A stretch of 64,000 nucleotides of DNA, from positions 548,501-612,500 of the forward strand of contig QUOL01000013.1 of NCBI GenBank assembly GCA_009761415.1, read 5' to 3'. Position numbers and translations under genes: made by a program. This stretch comes from Sarcomyxa edulis (Eukaryota > Basidiomycota > Agaricomycetes > Agaricales > Mycenaceae). Positions 33,992 through 46,800 of this stretch are shown here, piece by piece (the stretch's first letter is position 1; every line of letters begins with the position of its first letter). The notes below the pieces were generated by a model that was given only the letters and a program-made list of their open reading frames with translations, was not told where the DNA came from and did no database searches.

Positions 33992-36293
33992 ATGGCACTG
34001 TCCTCAATCGCGACGCTCGTTCTCCTCCTCAAAGGCGTCTCTAGCGCGTACGGGCAATCTATCAATTTCGACCCCTCGACAGAGGTTCGATGGATCGATT
34101 GCTCCTTGAACGTCCCGCAGCCATTGCAACTTGCTCTGAACATCACTACCTGGAATACCAGCAACCCCGATCTTCCTCCTCTTCCGGCGTCCTTAAAATG
34201 TGGACGTCTCGATGTCCCGATGGACTACACTCAGGCTTTCGACGACAACAATAAGATTACTGTTGGTTTCGCGATCTACCGTCCTGTCCAACCCACTGGT
34301 GTTGTTTTCTTGTAAGTGGTGAATCATCGATGCTTCGACTCTGGGCTGATTCGTTCATACTTCAAAGTAATCCGGGTCAGATTCAGCCGCTCAATCATCA
34401 ATTCTCAGCAGTCTCTCATAATCTGTTCATGTAGGAGGACCAGGAGCCGAAGCTGCTTCCGCAGCATGGGACTTGGCTCTGAACACTTCGGGCATTTTCA
34501 GCGGGATGGAGGACTTGGAATTCATGGGCACGTATCATTTTCAAGACCGTTCCATTCTCCCTCTCTCATGTTGCTAATCTTCTCTGTCAGCGATGGACAT
34601 ACGTGGAACATGGAGCTCCAGTGCGCTGAACTGTTCGGAGGACGCCATCGCGAACATACCCGTTACATAGTAAGTACACCCTTTTTGATTGATCCCTTTT
34701 GTCCTGAGCTTTTGTTTCCCCTCAGCCCCAGGACTCAAGACGAGTTCGACACGATACAGGCAGCTGTTAAAGACTTTGCCCAGTCGTGTATCGACCTCAG
34801 CTCGCCTCCAGGAATAGTCGGACATGTAGGAGCGCAAGACATGGTGGAAGACTGGGAAAGTATCAGAGTTGCTCTAGGGTATGATAAAATTGGTCTCTTG
34901 GGCACGTCCTAGTGAGTTTCACCTTGCTGCTGTACCGTGGTGTGTCTTGACATATTACTGACTGATTCATAGTGGGACATTTTATTTCGCTGAATATGTT
35001 TATCGTTATCCTGATAGCATGAAATATGTTGTTCTTGATGCTGCATATGGGCATGGAATTGTGAGTCTGACCAGTGAATAACCGCGCTAATTATATTGCT
35101 AACTCATTTTGAAGAGTGATCTGGACCTGGTTGACTACGATATCAAGGCCATCAATCGGCTTCTGCTTCGAGCAGATGCATTTTGTATGTCCAACTCTAC
35201 GTGTCCTTTCCACGACCAAGGGAAAGGAAGTGTTCCCGCCGTTAGTTATTATCTGGCTAGACGGACAAACCCTCGTTAATTATGTTGTTTTTTTTTTCTC
35301 AGGCTTTCGAGCAAGTTCTCCGACAAGCAATCGCAGCCAGTCCGTGCGACAATTCCACTCTCTGTGATCCTGCGATAGCCAGATCTTTGCGTAATGAGGC
35401 CGTTGCCATCCTCAGATTGATTCCCCTATATTCAGACCTTTTCGAAGGCCTTGAATCAGCTCTCAATGGGAATACTAGCTTTTTCTCTCCAGGACCATCT
35501 TTGGCGCAATACATCGTCGTTCTACCACTGATATGTCTTGACGAGGGTATGATCACAACTTACTTGAAACTACGACTGACTGACGTGTCATATACAGCCG
35601 TTGATAATAACACGTTCGATGGTATGGATCAGTTACGAAGAAGCACTGCCCAGGTGAGTTTTTGAGCCGTCCTTGCTTAATGTCTTTCCGACGCCACATT
35701 GATCTCAGGACGATACGTTCCATGCTGAAGTATCTCTCATGTACCAAGCAAAGGTCATTTCCTACTTCAATATATTCTAGCACTTAAGATATTGACATCT
35801 TTCGAACTCAGTTATTTTGCTCTGGTTGGCCTTTCTCAGGCCGTCCGAAGAACACATTACAGACGAACTTCCCTCTGGTATGGATAACTGCCGACTATGA
35901 TCTCTCGTAAGCCTTTCTTGTGTCGTATATAAGACCAGAAGATCCTAATATATCGCTCAGTACACCCACCGAACGAGCTACGTTCGCCTGGGAACACAGT
36001 CCCAATTCCACTCTCATCGTCCGTCACGGAGATGACCACGGAACAATTGAAGGTTGGTCATCAAATCCATACACCCCCTCTTATCCGTGGCTGACATACA
36101 TGTAGTGCTGGGATCACCTGCGAGAGATCTTTTCATTCAGTATCTTCACACAGGCGTAGTGGGCAACTCATCGAACGAGACCCTTGCCACTGTTTATCGA
36201 CCTGGAAGCACTCGTGGCCCGATTCCCGATCCATATACTGCGCCTATCGGTGCACCGGCGGGAGATTTTGTAAACTCCCGAAATAATCCGTAG
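33992..36293 (+). CDS. Secreted S33/TAP-like alpha/beta hydrolase, copy 2
   Basis: Tandem paralogue of the gene at 31042, same strand, 0.66 kb downstream. Signal peptide MALSSIATLVLLLKGVSSAYG, then CGRLDVPMDYTQ. The oxyanion motif FNPGGPGAEA is built across an 8-nt microexon at 34368-34375. The nucleophile elbow is LLGTSYGTFYFAEY. The C-terminal TAP-like region has WITADYDLS and VRHGDDHGTIE. An intron at 34528-34590 needs a GC donor (gcacgt) to keep the frame into MDIRGTWSSS. The C-terminus differs from the other copies: GDFVNSRNNP in place of GDFQ plus G/S-F and stop, so the final codons have been rewritten. Apart from these points the reading frame appears intact. Confidence 0.83.
34368..34375 (+). 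other. 8-nt microexon in hydrolase copy 2
   Basis: taatccgg between caaag and gtcag. It codes the NPG part of the oxyanion-hole motif, at the same position as in the other copies. Confidence 0.78.
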
Positions 36294-36517
36294 CTCTTGT
36301 GTCTTTGGTCTCTGTAGGTGTGCAGAATTTAGATATTTCCGATTGGTGCCCTTGCTACATTCTATATCTACGGATTGATCTTCTGCAGAGCGAGTCGGTT
36401 TATTTTCTCGTAAGGATATATCGAAAGACAAACGGAGCAAAGAGCGTGGTACAAGAAAGTGGTCCAAGAAAATAACTAGAATAGATGCCAGTCCAAGATC
36501 TAGAGACACAACGCACC

Positions 36518-38165
36518 CTACATCTGTTCTCCGTACGCGGGTGGAAGGCGCCCAGAATGCGATCTACCCAACGCTGCTCCGACCAAACCTGCGTCAACGT
36601 GACGTTCGAGTGATACTTCGCGAGAGGATGGTAGTTGTAATGGAGGTCCGGGAGGGAGCAAGGGGATGGAACGGCCACTCGGGATCGAGTCCAATCTTAC
36701 GTACGGTGAAGTTCTCGAATCTGTTGTCGACACCATCCTACTCGTAGTTGTCAAGGTCATCAAGTCACTTTTAGACGTTGGGGCAGAAAGTTGGGAATTT
36801 TCGCCCACAAAAGGCGTGGCTATATAGAGATATCAGATCACTGGATTTGATCCTCGAAATGCCACGTACCCGTGATGCTCGCCTGGACTCTTCGCAACCG
36901 AGAAGCCCTTCGCCTCAGTAAAATGCACAGAAAGGTCATTGAACAGCCCAAAAGCACCAATAATCCTATCACAAATCCAGCTATGGGACCCGGGCGACTC
37001 AGTGGTGAAGGGGCCACCTTGGACTGTGATTGAACAGCGACCAGACTCGATGTGGTAGTCACCGACGACGATGAGGATAGCGAGTTGGCTGAAGATATTG
37101 TGGTCTGAAGGGCAGCAGCAGTGCCCAAGGTAGAAAGGCTCAGAGTCGACGGACATTGCATAAAGGTATTGTTACTCAAGGTGCGATCGACGAGTGTAAA
37201 GTTTTTGGTAGCTGTGCTGTAGTAGAAATATTATGAGTTCCAATCTCGATTTTCGGCTGCCATCCTGAAGACGTACTAGAACCTGTATGAAAATGATCAG
37301 TCCCGTATCCCGGCATGAAGTAGAAGCATGTGCACCAAGATCCATCGTTCCAAAACAATTGGTAAAGAGAATTTTCTATCTTCAATTGCGTCGAGCAAGC
37401 TCTATCTTGCACGAATGTGGGGAGACTTGAAACCTAGAAATGAGTGAAATATTGCAAAAAAGGATTCCAGGTACTCACCTTTTTTCGACATGCGGAGAGC
37501 ATTGACTAGCATCACTCCTGGTGAGATACTTCTCATACACACCTTTGCCTTGAGTACAATATCAGACCTCTGATTACCGATAAAAATCGGACGGTATACA
37601 TACCCGCATCGTGTCCAGAACCTGTGCCAATGTCCCGCTGGCAACTGTGCCTGTGGATTAGGAATTGCATATGCTGTATTCGATGTGGCTTACTTGACAC
37701 AGAGCATGCTCAGAGCAAAGGAAACAGAATTGCAACAGCAATCTCCTTGCATATACGTTGCTCGTGAGCTCGAGCCGAAGTCATAGACTAGGACCCTACC
37801 TTGAGCATCGTCACAGTTGTCTGGAGGTGTGTTGCTAGTGTCATTGGAGTTGAGGACACCCAATTCATCTGAAGAGCCCGGAAAGAACGAGGTAAATACT
37901 TGAAAAATCGCCCTGGATCCACAGATTAACATACAGTCGGGAGTACAAATCTGTCGTAATCGTTCATATGTTTGACCTATGAATCAACGAGTGAGGCGTC
38001 AAAGATACGGAATAGAACTCGATAAGACTTACAAGGGGTTTCCCCAATGAACTCTGTGTACCAGTCGAGGGCAGTACCTTGGCATGCTGTATTACTTTGA
38101 CCATTGGCAAAAGAAACCAGAGCCCAGCCTAGTAAGATGCGAATAATGGGAAAAGCCTTCGACAT
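36518..38165 (-). CDS. Cys-rich single-pass membrane protein of unknown function
   Basis: Multi-exon minus-strand gene. Signal peptide MSKAFPIIRILLGWALVSFANG, then an extracellular Cys-rich region: IGETPCQTYERLRQIC, DNCDDAQG, the triple-Cys core GDCCCNSVSFALSMLC, GVYEKYLTRSDASQC and LYQLFWNDGSWCTC. A Ser/Thr-rich stalk precedes one membrane helix (IAGFVIGLLVLLGCSMTFLC) and a basic stop-transfer RRRASRLRR. The cytoplasmic tail of about 100 residues ends DAGLVGAALG and LPPAYGEQM. The last intron (gtacgtggca to tatag, 49 nt) joins SIT to ATPFVGENSQ. I know this architecture from many Agaricomycetes, where it is unnamed. A wall-sensor or receptor-like role is only a guess from topology. Confidence 0.78.
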
Positions 38166-38876
38166 CGATGGCCGTGAAGAGGGAGGGATGGAGGGATGGA
38201 GTACACTGAGCTCTCGGTCTGAGGGGAATCATTTTGTTAAAGTTGGGTTGGACAGATGCCTGACAGTTTCCGCAAAGCTAAATCCAGAATTGGTACGTGC
38301 CAAGTGTCCAAGACTTCGTTAAGCTTTATTATCATCATGATCAGATTCCTCGACTGAATTACATTGAAGCGTTCGAACTCGAGATGTTTCACAGCATTGG
38401 GAGTCGTACGCGTGCATATTGTCCTGAATCCTGATGAAGCTGGAAGCTATGGCCTATGGAAGTGTGCCTTGGAGAGAGCCCACTCCGTAACGCTCGGAAA
38501 GATGTGGTCCTTCTGAAGACTCGGAATCGTCAAACTCCCTGATGATCACTGAAAGATTCAAACGTGGTCCCTGATTCTGAGCCATATTCACAGCTATATC
38601 AGATGAGGATACTATCGATGCAGCATCTGTGCGGGTGGTACAGAAATCCAGGACGTGGGCCATCGACGTCGATTCAACGATCCAGAAAGGTGCAAAGAGG
38701 GAATTCAAACTCAGATCGACGCGATACCGTGACTTGGTCACGTTGACGGGTCCTTCATCTCAGACTTCGACAATACACTGTACTCTCAGTGACATTCTGG
38801 CTCCAGGGATTTTTCGACCGAATCCCTAGGAATACCAGGACTTACACCAGCGATATCTCGATTGGATGCTTTAGAG
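38166..38876. other. Spacer upstream of DNA2 with an interrupted minus-strand frame
   Basis: Between the start of the membrane-protein gene (minus) and the first firm DNA2 codon. A minus-strand frame runs from an ATG at 38795 to a stop at 38454-38456, broken by one TGA at 38762-38760. The DNA2 frame on the plus strand stays open upstream of 38877 (residues reading SLGIPGLTPAISRLDALE), so a 5' exon may lie here. Confidence 0.45.
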
Positions 38877-41800
38877 ATGCCACCTCCCCAATATACAGAG
38901 GAGGAAGAGGCTGCTTTCATGAAGGACTTGTTGACTGGACTGGACGACTCTTTCTTTGACGCCGTACCTTCTCCCAACCCCACACCTGTTAAACCATGCA
39001 AGTCTCGTCAAAATGCACGCGCGAAACCCCCAATTACCCCTTCTAGACCAATCCGTACACCCAAAAAACAGAACACACCCATTCGTTCAAAGTTGTTTAC
39101 GGCTCAAGATGTCGACATGGCAGCTCTCATGGAAGGAGTCGAAGACTGGGACTGGGATGATATGGACTCGGACTTTCTTAGTCCCAAGAAAACCAAGCGT
39201 GTCTCGAAAGTAAGAGGCAATCCTCATTCTGGACGACTATGATTTACCTCCATTTAGTCCCCGCCACCATCAGACCACGTCCGAGAAACATGTACTCGAT
39301 GTGTTGTGGAATCCATAACGGAAGGAGAGAGCAAGGGTCGATTCCAGAAGGTATGCAGTCCAGTTCGCATCACCTCAATAATCCTGATCCTCTCCTCTCC
39401 TCTTTCAGACCCTGATAGTCCGGTTGGATCCGGGCGTTCAGCGCCGCTTCGTTATCCTCAAAGATGATTGGAGTGCAACAGATGTCCGGACTGGTATGTA
39501 CGTCGAGGAGAGTTCCAGAGCTTCAGCTGACAACGAAAATCAGGCGATACTATCAACGTTTTAGGTTCCTTCGAATCTGTCTCACCCTCTACATCATCTA
39601 TTACATCAACCATAACCATCTCCTCCCAGGAAAATCTTCTCATACTTCATCCTGATCTCCTCTTAACAGCCACAGCTCTCTCTAACGCGCCCCAATGTCG
39701 CCGAAAACCTCTGCTCTCTGGTCTCTTACGTTCACTCTCGGATACGACACCCGCGCTAGTATGGGGAAACATGCTCCACGAAGTAATGCAGACGTGTCTC
39801 GCTACAGGACAATGGGGCGAACGATACATCGATGAGCGAATCGACGACGTAGTGACCAAAGGGTTATCGGAACTTGTCAAACTCGACACGTCCGTCGATC
39901 AGGCAAAGCGCGAGATGAAGTTGAGGGCCAAAGGATTACAAGCTTTTGCGCGTAAATACATAGCGAATACACCTCAGGTTTGTGTATATTCGTTTCAACT
40001 CTTCCTTCTGACTCTAACAAGATGATATCTAGCCCGAAGCCATCCTCACAGACACGCGATCCACTCTCAAACAACAGTCACTTCTTGCGATATCCCACCT
40101 CCACGACGTCGAAGAAGATATTTGGTCACCCACGTACGGCCTGAAAGGCAAAATAGACGCAACTGTCGAAACTGTCATCGCCGACCCGAATCCCCCCTTC
40201 TTCAAACAACCTATTATCACCGCTGGTCCTGCTCCCTTCGAGATAAAAACAGGACGAGCCGTTGCAGGAATGGAGCACCGCGCTCAAACCATGTTATATA
40301 CCCTCTTGACTTCCGAGCGGTACGGAGTCGAGGTGCCCTCCGGGCTACTGTATTATACCCAGAATGAAGAAGTCGTCCGAGTTCCTGCAGGGCGTAACGA
40401 ATTGAGAGGGCTGATTGGCGCGAGGAATGAGATGGCTGGATATATGATGAGGAGACATGGAAAGGCGGCCTTGTCTGATGCAGAGCCGTTTCTTCCACCT
40501 ACTATTGACGATGAGAGGACGTGCAAGCGATGTTTCGTGTTAGACGCTTGTATGCTATACCGGAAGGTAAACGCCTTGTTATGTCTATTTGCTCTTGATA
40601 TCTGACTTGTCTACACCAGGCAGTTGAGAATGTGGTCGACACCAACTCTCCGATCGCCGACACGTATGAAATGAAAACTTCGCATCTCACTCCATCGCAA
40701 TGTTCTTTTTTCAAAAGTTGGGAGGCTCTTCTTTCTCTCGAGGAACAAGATCTCGTGAAGTTCAAGAAGGAGTTATGGACTATGGGAGCCTCAGAACGCG
40801 AGGCTAAAGGGAGGTGCTTTAGTTCTATGGTTATCGATACAACCTATTCTCCCCCAAACGCAACTTCATCCAAGGACACCAGGATCCATCAATTCACATA
40901 CAAATTCGTTCGGATGGGCGCAGCACCCTCTTTGTTGAATGGTCATATGAATTCTGGAGATCCAGTCACCATCTCGGTCGAACCACGACTACTAGCCCTT
41001 GCCCGCGGCTTCATACTAGACCTCACACCGATGGAGGTCACTATCGGAGTCGACCACGAACTATCTCTTCAAGTTATCAACACACGGCTAGGAAAATACC
41101 GAGCCACTGGTTCACAAATCATCTTCCGGATTGACAAGGACGAGTTATTTGGAGGGATGGGTCGTATCCGCGATAACTTGGCTCAACTGTTCTACGCAGA
41201 GGGCGATTCGAGGAGACTCGAGCTCGTGGTAAATCTCAGGCCACCCGTGTTTGACGACATTTCTGCGGCGGCTTCTTCGGTGTCTTCTGCGTCTCTTGCA
41301 CGCCATTCTGCGAACCTCAATGCGAATCAGAGGCAAGCTGTGGACAAGGTTTTGACTGCGCGGGACTATGCCATTATATTGGGTATGCCAGGTACGGGTA
41401 AGACGACGGTTATCGCCTCCATTATCAAGACGCTGGTAGAGATGGGGAAGACCGTTCTATTGACGTCATATACGCATTCTGCGGTCGACACTATATTGTT
41501 GAAGTTGAAGGATGAGGCTGATTTTGGGATTCTACGTATCGGAAATGTTGACAAGGTAGTTCTCAAGTTGTTAGGAGATTGCTTTGGTGCTATGACTTAC
41601 TCTGGCGATAGGTTCACCAAGATGTGCGAAAGTTCACTCTGTCGGCGAGACGAACACCTCAGACTGTCGAAGAATTGGAATGTCAACTCATGGCACCTCC
41701 AGTTGTAGCGACGACTTGTCTCTCTTTGGATCAGTAAGTCGTGTTCGAATCATTTGATTTGTGTTGTCTCATGTATCTCCCCAGTGCATTATTTACGCGC

Positions 41801-43050
41801 AGAACTTTCGATTACTGCATCGTAGATGAGGCTTCTCAAATAACGTTACCAACCTGCCTTGGCCCTCTCCGTTTCGCTGATAAATTCGTACTCGTTGGTG
41901 ATCATTTCCAACTTCCTCCTCTGGTATGTGAACATACACTTCCGTCACGTATGGTAGTACTAACTCTGAAGCCCAGGTGAGAAACCCTGCCGCCCGCAAA
42001 GGCGGACTCGATGTGTCGCTTTTCCGTCGCCTCTCTGACGCACATCCTAGTGCTGTTATTGATCTTGCATACCAGTATCGTATGAACGAGGACATCATGC
42101 TATTGTCGAATAAACTTATATACGGCGATCGTCTCAAGTGTGGCTCTAAACAGGTTGCTCAGCAGAGCCTTATCCTCCCAGATCGTAAGTTCCTGCAGAG
42201 TCTGCATGCTGGACAGCGGTCATGCGTCAGCGGTGGTTGCTGGATGGAGAAACTGATGGAAGAAAGGTGAGCATGGTTTATCGATAATTGTATCTATCTG
42301 ACTTAAGGATTTTCCAGTTGCAAAGCAATCTTCGTCGACACAGACGATATACCCGCTCGTGATTCGCGAGTAGGAGATTTGGTGCAGAACGAGGTCGAGG
42401 CAAACCTCGTACATCAAGTCACGGAGACTCTTCTCCGGAGTGGCGTCCGCCAGGATCAAATTGGCATCATCTCCTTGTATCGCCAACAGGTCAAGCTGTT
42501 GTCTCATCTTCTTAACGATCGCAAAGAGGTGGAGATTCTCACTGCAGACCGTAGTCAAGGCCGGGATAAAGATTGTATCATCATCTCGCTCGTTCGTTCA
42601 AATGAAGAAGGCTTGGTAAGCGTTGTGGATTGACAATATAGGCGACCGTTTTCTGACTGTGGTTGTTTTCTTGTGCAGATCGGTGACCTCGTCAAAGATT
42701 GGCGGAGGATGAATGTGTCTTTCACGCGCGCCCGTTCCAAACTCATCATATTTGGTTCTCGCAAAACCCTTCAAGCAGCTCCTTTACTGGCCGAATTCTT
42801 TGCTCTTATGGAGACGCAAGGCTGGATTCTACGGCTCCCTCCTAATGCGCATGCCATGCATACCATCCCTTTCATCCGTGGCAGCTCGGGAAAACGCGCC
42901 GCAGATGTCTTGGAGAAGTCCGCGTCCGAGAAAGAAAACGTGGAAGTTGTTAGACCGCAGAAGAAGGCAAAAGTGAAGAAACCGATTGTTGACGAGGGCC
43001 TGTTGAGAGGTCGACCGATATTAAAGGACTTATACCACGGTAATAAATAG
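38877..43050 (+). CDS. DNA2: DNA replication helicase/nuclease Dna2
   Basis: Multi-exon gene for the helicase-nuclease that trims long Okazaki flaps and resects DNA ends. The N-terminal part has a short acidic motif ([21 protein letters not shown]). The RecB-like nuclease domain shows [18 protein letters not shown] and FEIKTGR, framed by an Fe-S cluster made from a Cys in APQCRRKP and the trio [10 protein letters not shown]. The superfamily 1B helicase shows Walker [23 protein letters not shown] in [26 protein letters not shown], and motif [14 protein letters not shown] and [11 protein letters not shown]. The C-terminal tail is basic ([10 protein letters not shown]). The start is uncertain: the ATG at 38877 is the first in the frame, but coding-like sequence continues upstream and a 5' exon is possible. 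Confidence 0.92.
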
Positions 43051-43851
43051 CTGAGGAATCACTGGCATATAATACAAACCCGTCAGTCTACATAGCTATA
43101 TAGTAATACTGTTTCGACTGCCATCGTCAAATCTTGATCGATTAGGCCTGCCTCAGACTTGGAACCCTCGGAGTGGCTGTGCAACGATGCCCGTAGATGA
43201 TGCAATTTGATTTGGGAAACACCTCCAGGTTGCGACCATGAACATAATGAAGTCTGCGGCATAGAGTCATTTTATTCATGGACGATGATAGCGTTGTACG
43301 GCTCGGAATCATCTCAGCATCTGCGTATTCTATTCTGGTGCGTCAGTCTACTACTACTTAAATTGATTGTTGACATGCCGCTGAAGATGCACAGCTGGTA
43401 CAGGCCAGGACTCATTGTCATTCTTAGGTTGCTTATATATACAGCGTCGACCTCTCAATCATGATGCATGCTTTCTACTGACTAAAGACCTCACCCTGTT
43501 CCTTGGAGCTAATGTTACTGTCCGGACATAATCAGCCTTCAGTGATTCAGCATAGCCTCGATTGCCAGAGGAGCAAGTCGAACTTAACGACTGCCGAGAC
43601 TGGTACAATTGATTGAACATTCTAGGCTTGGATTCTCCAATGGATGTAACGCCTCGCAGTGCTGTTACAATCAACGCGGAGCTCCACTGTACTACCTTTG
43701 GGACACAACTCACGGAATGGAGACGGTCACCGAGAAGCAGTGCGCTTCTTAGAGTGCTGCAATACGAGGTCCGAAACCTTTGTCTCACCGGTTGAGCATT
43801 CCCGTCCCCCTCCTCCTTTAATTTCATTACGAGCAGCTGGCACTCTCGACC
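43051..43851. other. Intergenic region between DNA2 and chitin synthase
   Basis: No coding or RNA feature is recognised. The final 60 bases are C/T-rich, consistent with the leader of the chitin synthase gene. Confidence 0.5.
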
Positions 43852-46800
43852 ATGGCTTTCCGACACACCCCTCAACCTTCTATCTCTTCTCTGGGCTCTG
43901 AAACGACTTTTGACGAAGATCCTAACCACATCCAGGATGTGTACGCGCGAATGTCACGACATATCAATGCCAGCGACCGCTTTGATAGCGCTTCCACGCT
44001 GGCGCGTTACGATACACCGATACCTTTCCCTCCTGGAGAGGACGAAGATTTCCTTGAGAAGATTCCACTCAATGATAACACCACATTGCCTAAGATGTCT
44101 CACCCCTCTGGGTAAGTGGCTTGACTTCGTTTGTAGTACGCTTGAAATCGATGTAATGTCATTCTAGCATGCACGTAGGAGCTTACAGTGGCCGTCTCCG
44201 TCACACTTCTGTCCTCTCTTCTTCTAGCAACCCCACTGAAAGCGCTTGGAGACAGCGCCAGACGATCAAACGAGGAGTCACTCGAAAAGTCAGACTCACA
44301 AATGGTAATTTCATCGCAGAATACGCCGTACCTACGCCGGTATATAGTGCTATTGAAGCCAGGTATTCGTCTGTGAATACTAGCGAATTTTCGTCAGTAC
44401 CGACGTCTACTCCATTTACATGAATTAACGACCTCTTCATTCACAGACATATGCGGTATACAGCAGCGACTTGTGATCCCGACGAATTCACCGAAGCCAA
44501 CGGTTATTCATTGCGCACCAAACTATACAATCGTGAGACAGAGATCTTGATAGCAGTAACCTCGTACAATGAGGACAAAACATTGTACGCTCGTACCTTA
44601 CATGGAGTTATGCTCAACATCCGCGATATTTGCAAGACCCGGAAATCGAAATATTGGCGGAGTAGTGCCGAAGAAGGTGTTCCAGGGTGGCAGAAGATCA
44701 CAGTTGCTCTCATCGTTGACGGCTTGGAGGCCATGGACAAAAGTGTGTTGGACATTCTTGCTACCGTCGGAGTATATCAGGATGGTGTCATGAAGAAGCA
44801 AGTTGATGGAAAGGAGACTGTGGCTCACATATTTGAGGTGGGCAAAATATTTCAAGTCTTTCCCTCGAAGACTCGGAACACAACGTGAACTTTGCGTATT
44901 TGCTGCTAGTATACTACTCAACTCTCAGTCGACGCGAAACCGCAGCTCGTCCTTCCTCAAGGCGACGATCCAGCAAATCTCGTGCCCGTCCAGATCATCT
45001 TGGTTCTCAAAGCCAAGAATCAGAAGAAAATCAATTCCCATCGCTGGCTGTTCAATGCCATCGGGAAGATCCTCAAGGTCCGTGATTGCGTAGTCCGATT
45101 TGGCAGCCAGGCTAACGTCAATAAATACCACAGCCCGAAACCTGCATTCTCATCGATGCAGGTACGAAGCCGGGAAAAAAGTCCATATACTACCTCTGGG
45201 AAGCGTTTTACAATGATCCTCATCTAGGCGGGTGCTGTGGTGAAATCCACGCAATGATCAAAGGTGGCAAGAAGTTGTTCAACCCACTGGTTGCTGCTCA
45301 AAATTTCGAATACAAGATGTCCAATATCCTCGGTAAGTCTTGTTCTCTACATCGCGTTCGATGTGTCCCTGATTGTCGAGTGAACAGACAAGCCATTGGA
45401 AAGTAGCTTCGGATACGTTTCTGTGCTTCCCGGTGCTTTCTCTGCATATCGATACCGTGCCATTCTTGGTCGTCCTCTAGAACAATATTTCCACGGTGAT
45501 CACTCTCTCGCAGATCGTCTCGGAAAGAACGGTATTTACGGTATGAGCATCTTCACGAAAAATATGTTCCTTGCCGAGGATAGGTAAGTCATCCACAGAA
45601 TGGACGTGACATGAACTTTTTGTTGATCTCTGTGTATCTCAAAAAGGATATTGTGTTTTGAACTTGTCGCTAAAGCCAACGAGCGCTGGACTCTCACGTA
45701 TGTGAAACCGAGCAAAGCCGAGACAGATGTCCCAGAGAGCGCTGCAGAGCTCATCGGCCAGCGTCGGCGATGGTTGAATGGATCATTCGCTGCATCTGTA
45801 TACGCTCTGGTCAATTTCTTCAAAATATATCGATCTAGTCATGGCATCATCCGCATGGTATTCTTTCATATCCAGGCCCTCGTGAGTCTCTTCGTGTTGT
45901 ATCGAATATATGTTGCTCATTGATATTTTGCAGTACAATGTTGCGTCTCTCTTCTTCTCGTGGTTTGCTCTAGCAAATCTCTGGCTCACTTTCAGCATCA
46001 TTATCAACCTCCTTCCTTCCCAAGGCATAATTTTTGGAAGCCTGAGATTCGTAAGTCTCATATAGTTTTCTATCCGTTCCTCAGGTTGACTGGAGTCACT
46101 AGGTGCATTGGCTTAACCTGGGTCTTGAATGGACGTATCTTGGGTTTCTTGCTCTCCAGGTATTTGAATATATTCTTTCGTTCAAACCTGTCCCTTATTA
46201 CGCCACAGTTCATCCTAGCTCTCGGCAATCGACCAAAAGGCGAGCGAATGGCATACACACTGACACTTTGGTATGGCTCGTCGTTTCTATCAAAAAGCGA
46301 ATACTGAATACTCCAAACAGGGTGTACGCTATACTTGCTGTATATCTGCTGGTCTGCTCGTTCTGGTTGACAGCGTTGGCGTTTAAGGCAGGTTCTACCG
46401 ACACGTGCCTACCTTCATATTATTCATCTCTGTGCTTATTACAGGCGCTCCCTGGTGAACTTTCGGGCAAAAAAACCACCTCACAAATCGTGACGCAGTT
46501 CTTTGAACCTCCAGTTGGACCACTGATCGCAGCCATGATTTCTACTTTTGGTACGTGCATCCACATGTCTCCCAAATAAGTCACTAATGTCTCCACTTGA
46601 TCAGGTATCTACCTGTTCGCGTCATTCCTGTTCGTGCGTACTCGCTTTATCTCATGCCCATCTATTAACGCAACAAAAGTTACTGAATTCGAACCCTGTT
46701 CGTAGGGTGATCCTTGGCACATGTTTTCAAGTTTCTTCCAATATCTCTGCCTTGCACCCAGTTTCGTGAATGTACTGAACGTGTACGCGTTTTGCAATCT

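Noticed and set aside
31042..36293. Transposon carrying the hydrolase copies
   Set aside because: No terminal inverted repeats, target duplications or transposase/reverse transcriptase were found. Introns are kept in every copy, which rules out retroposition and fits segmental duplication.
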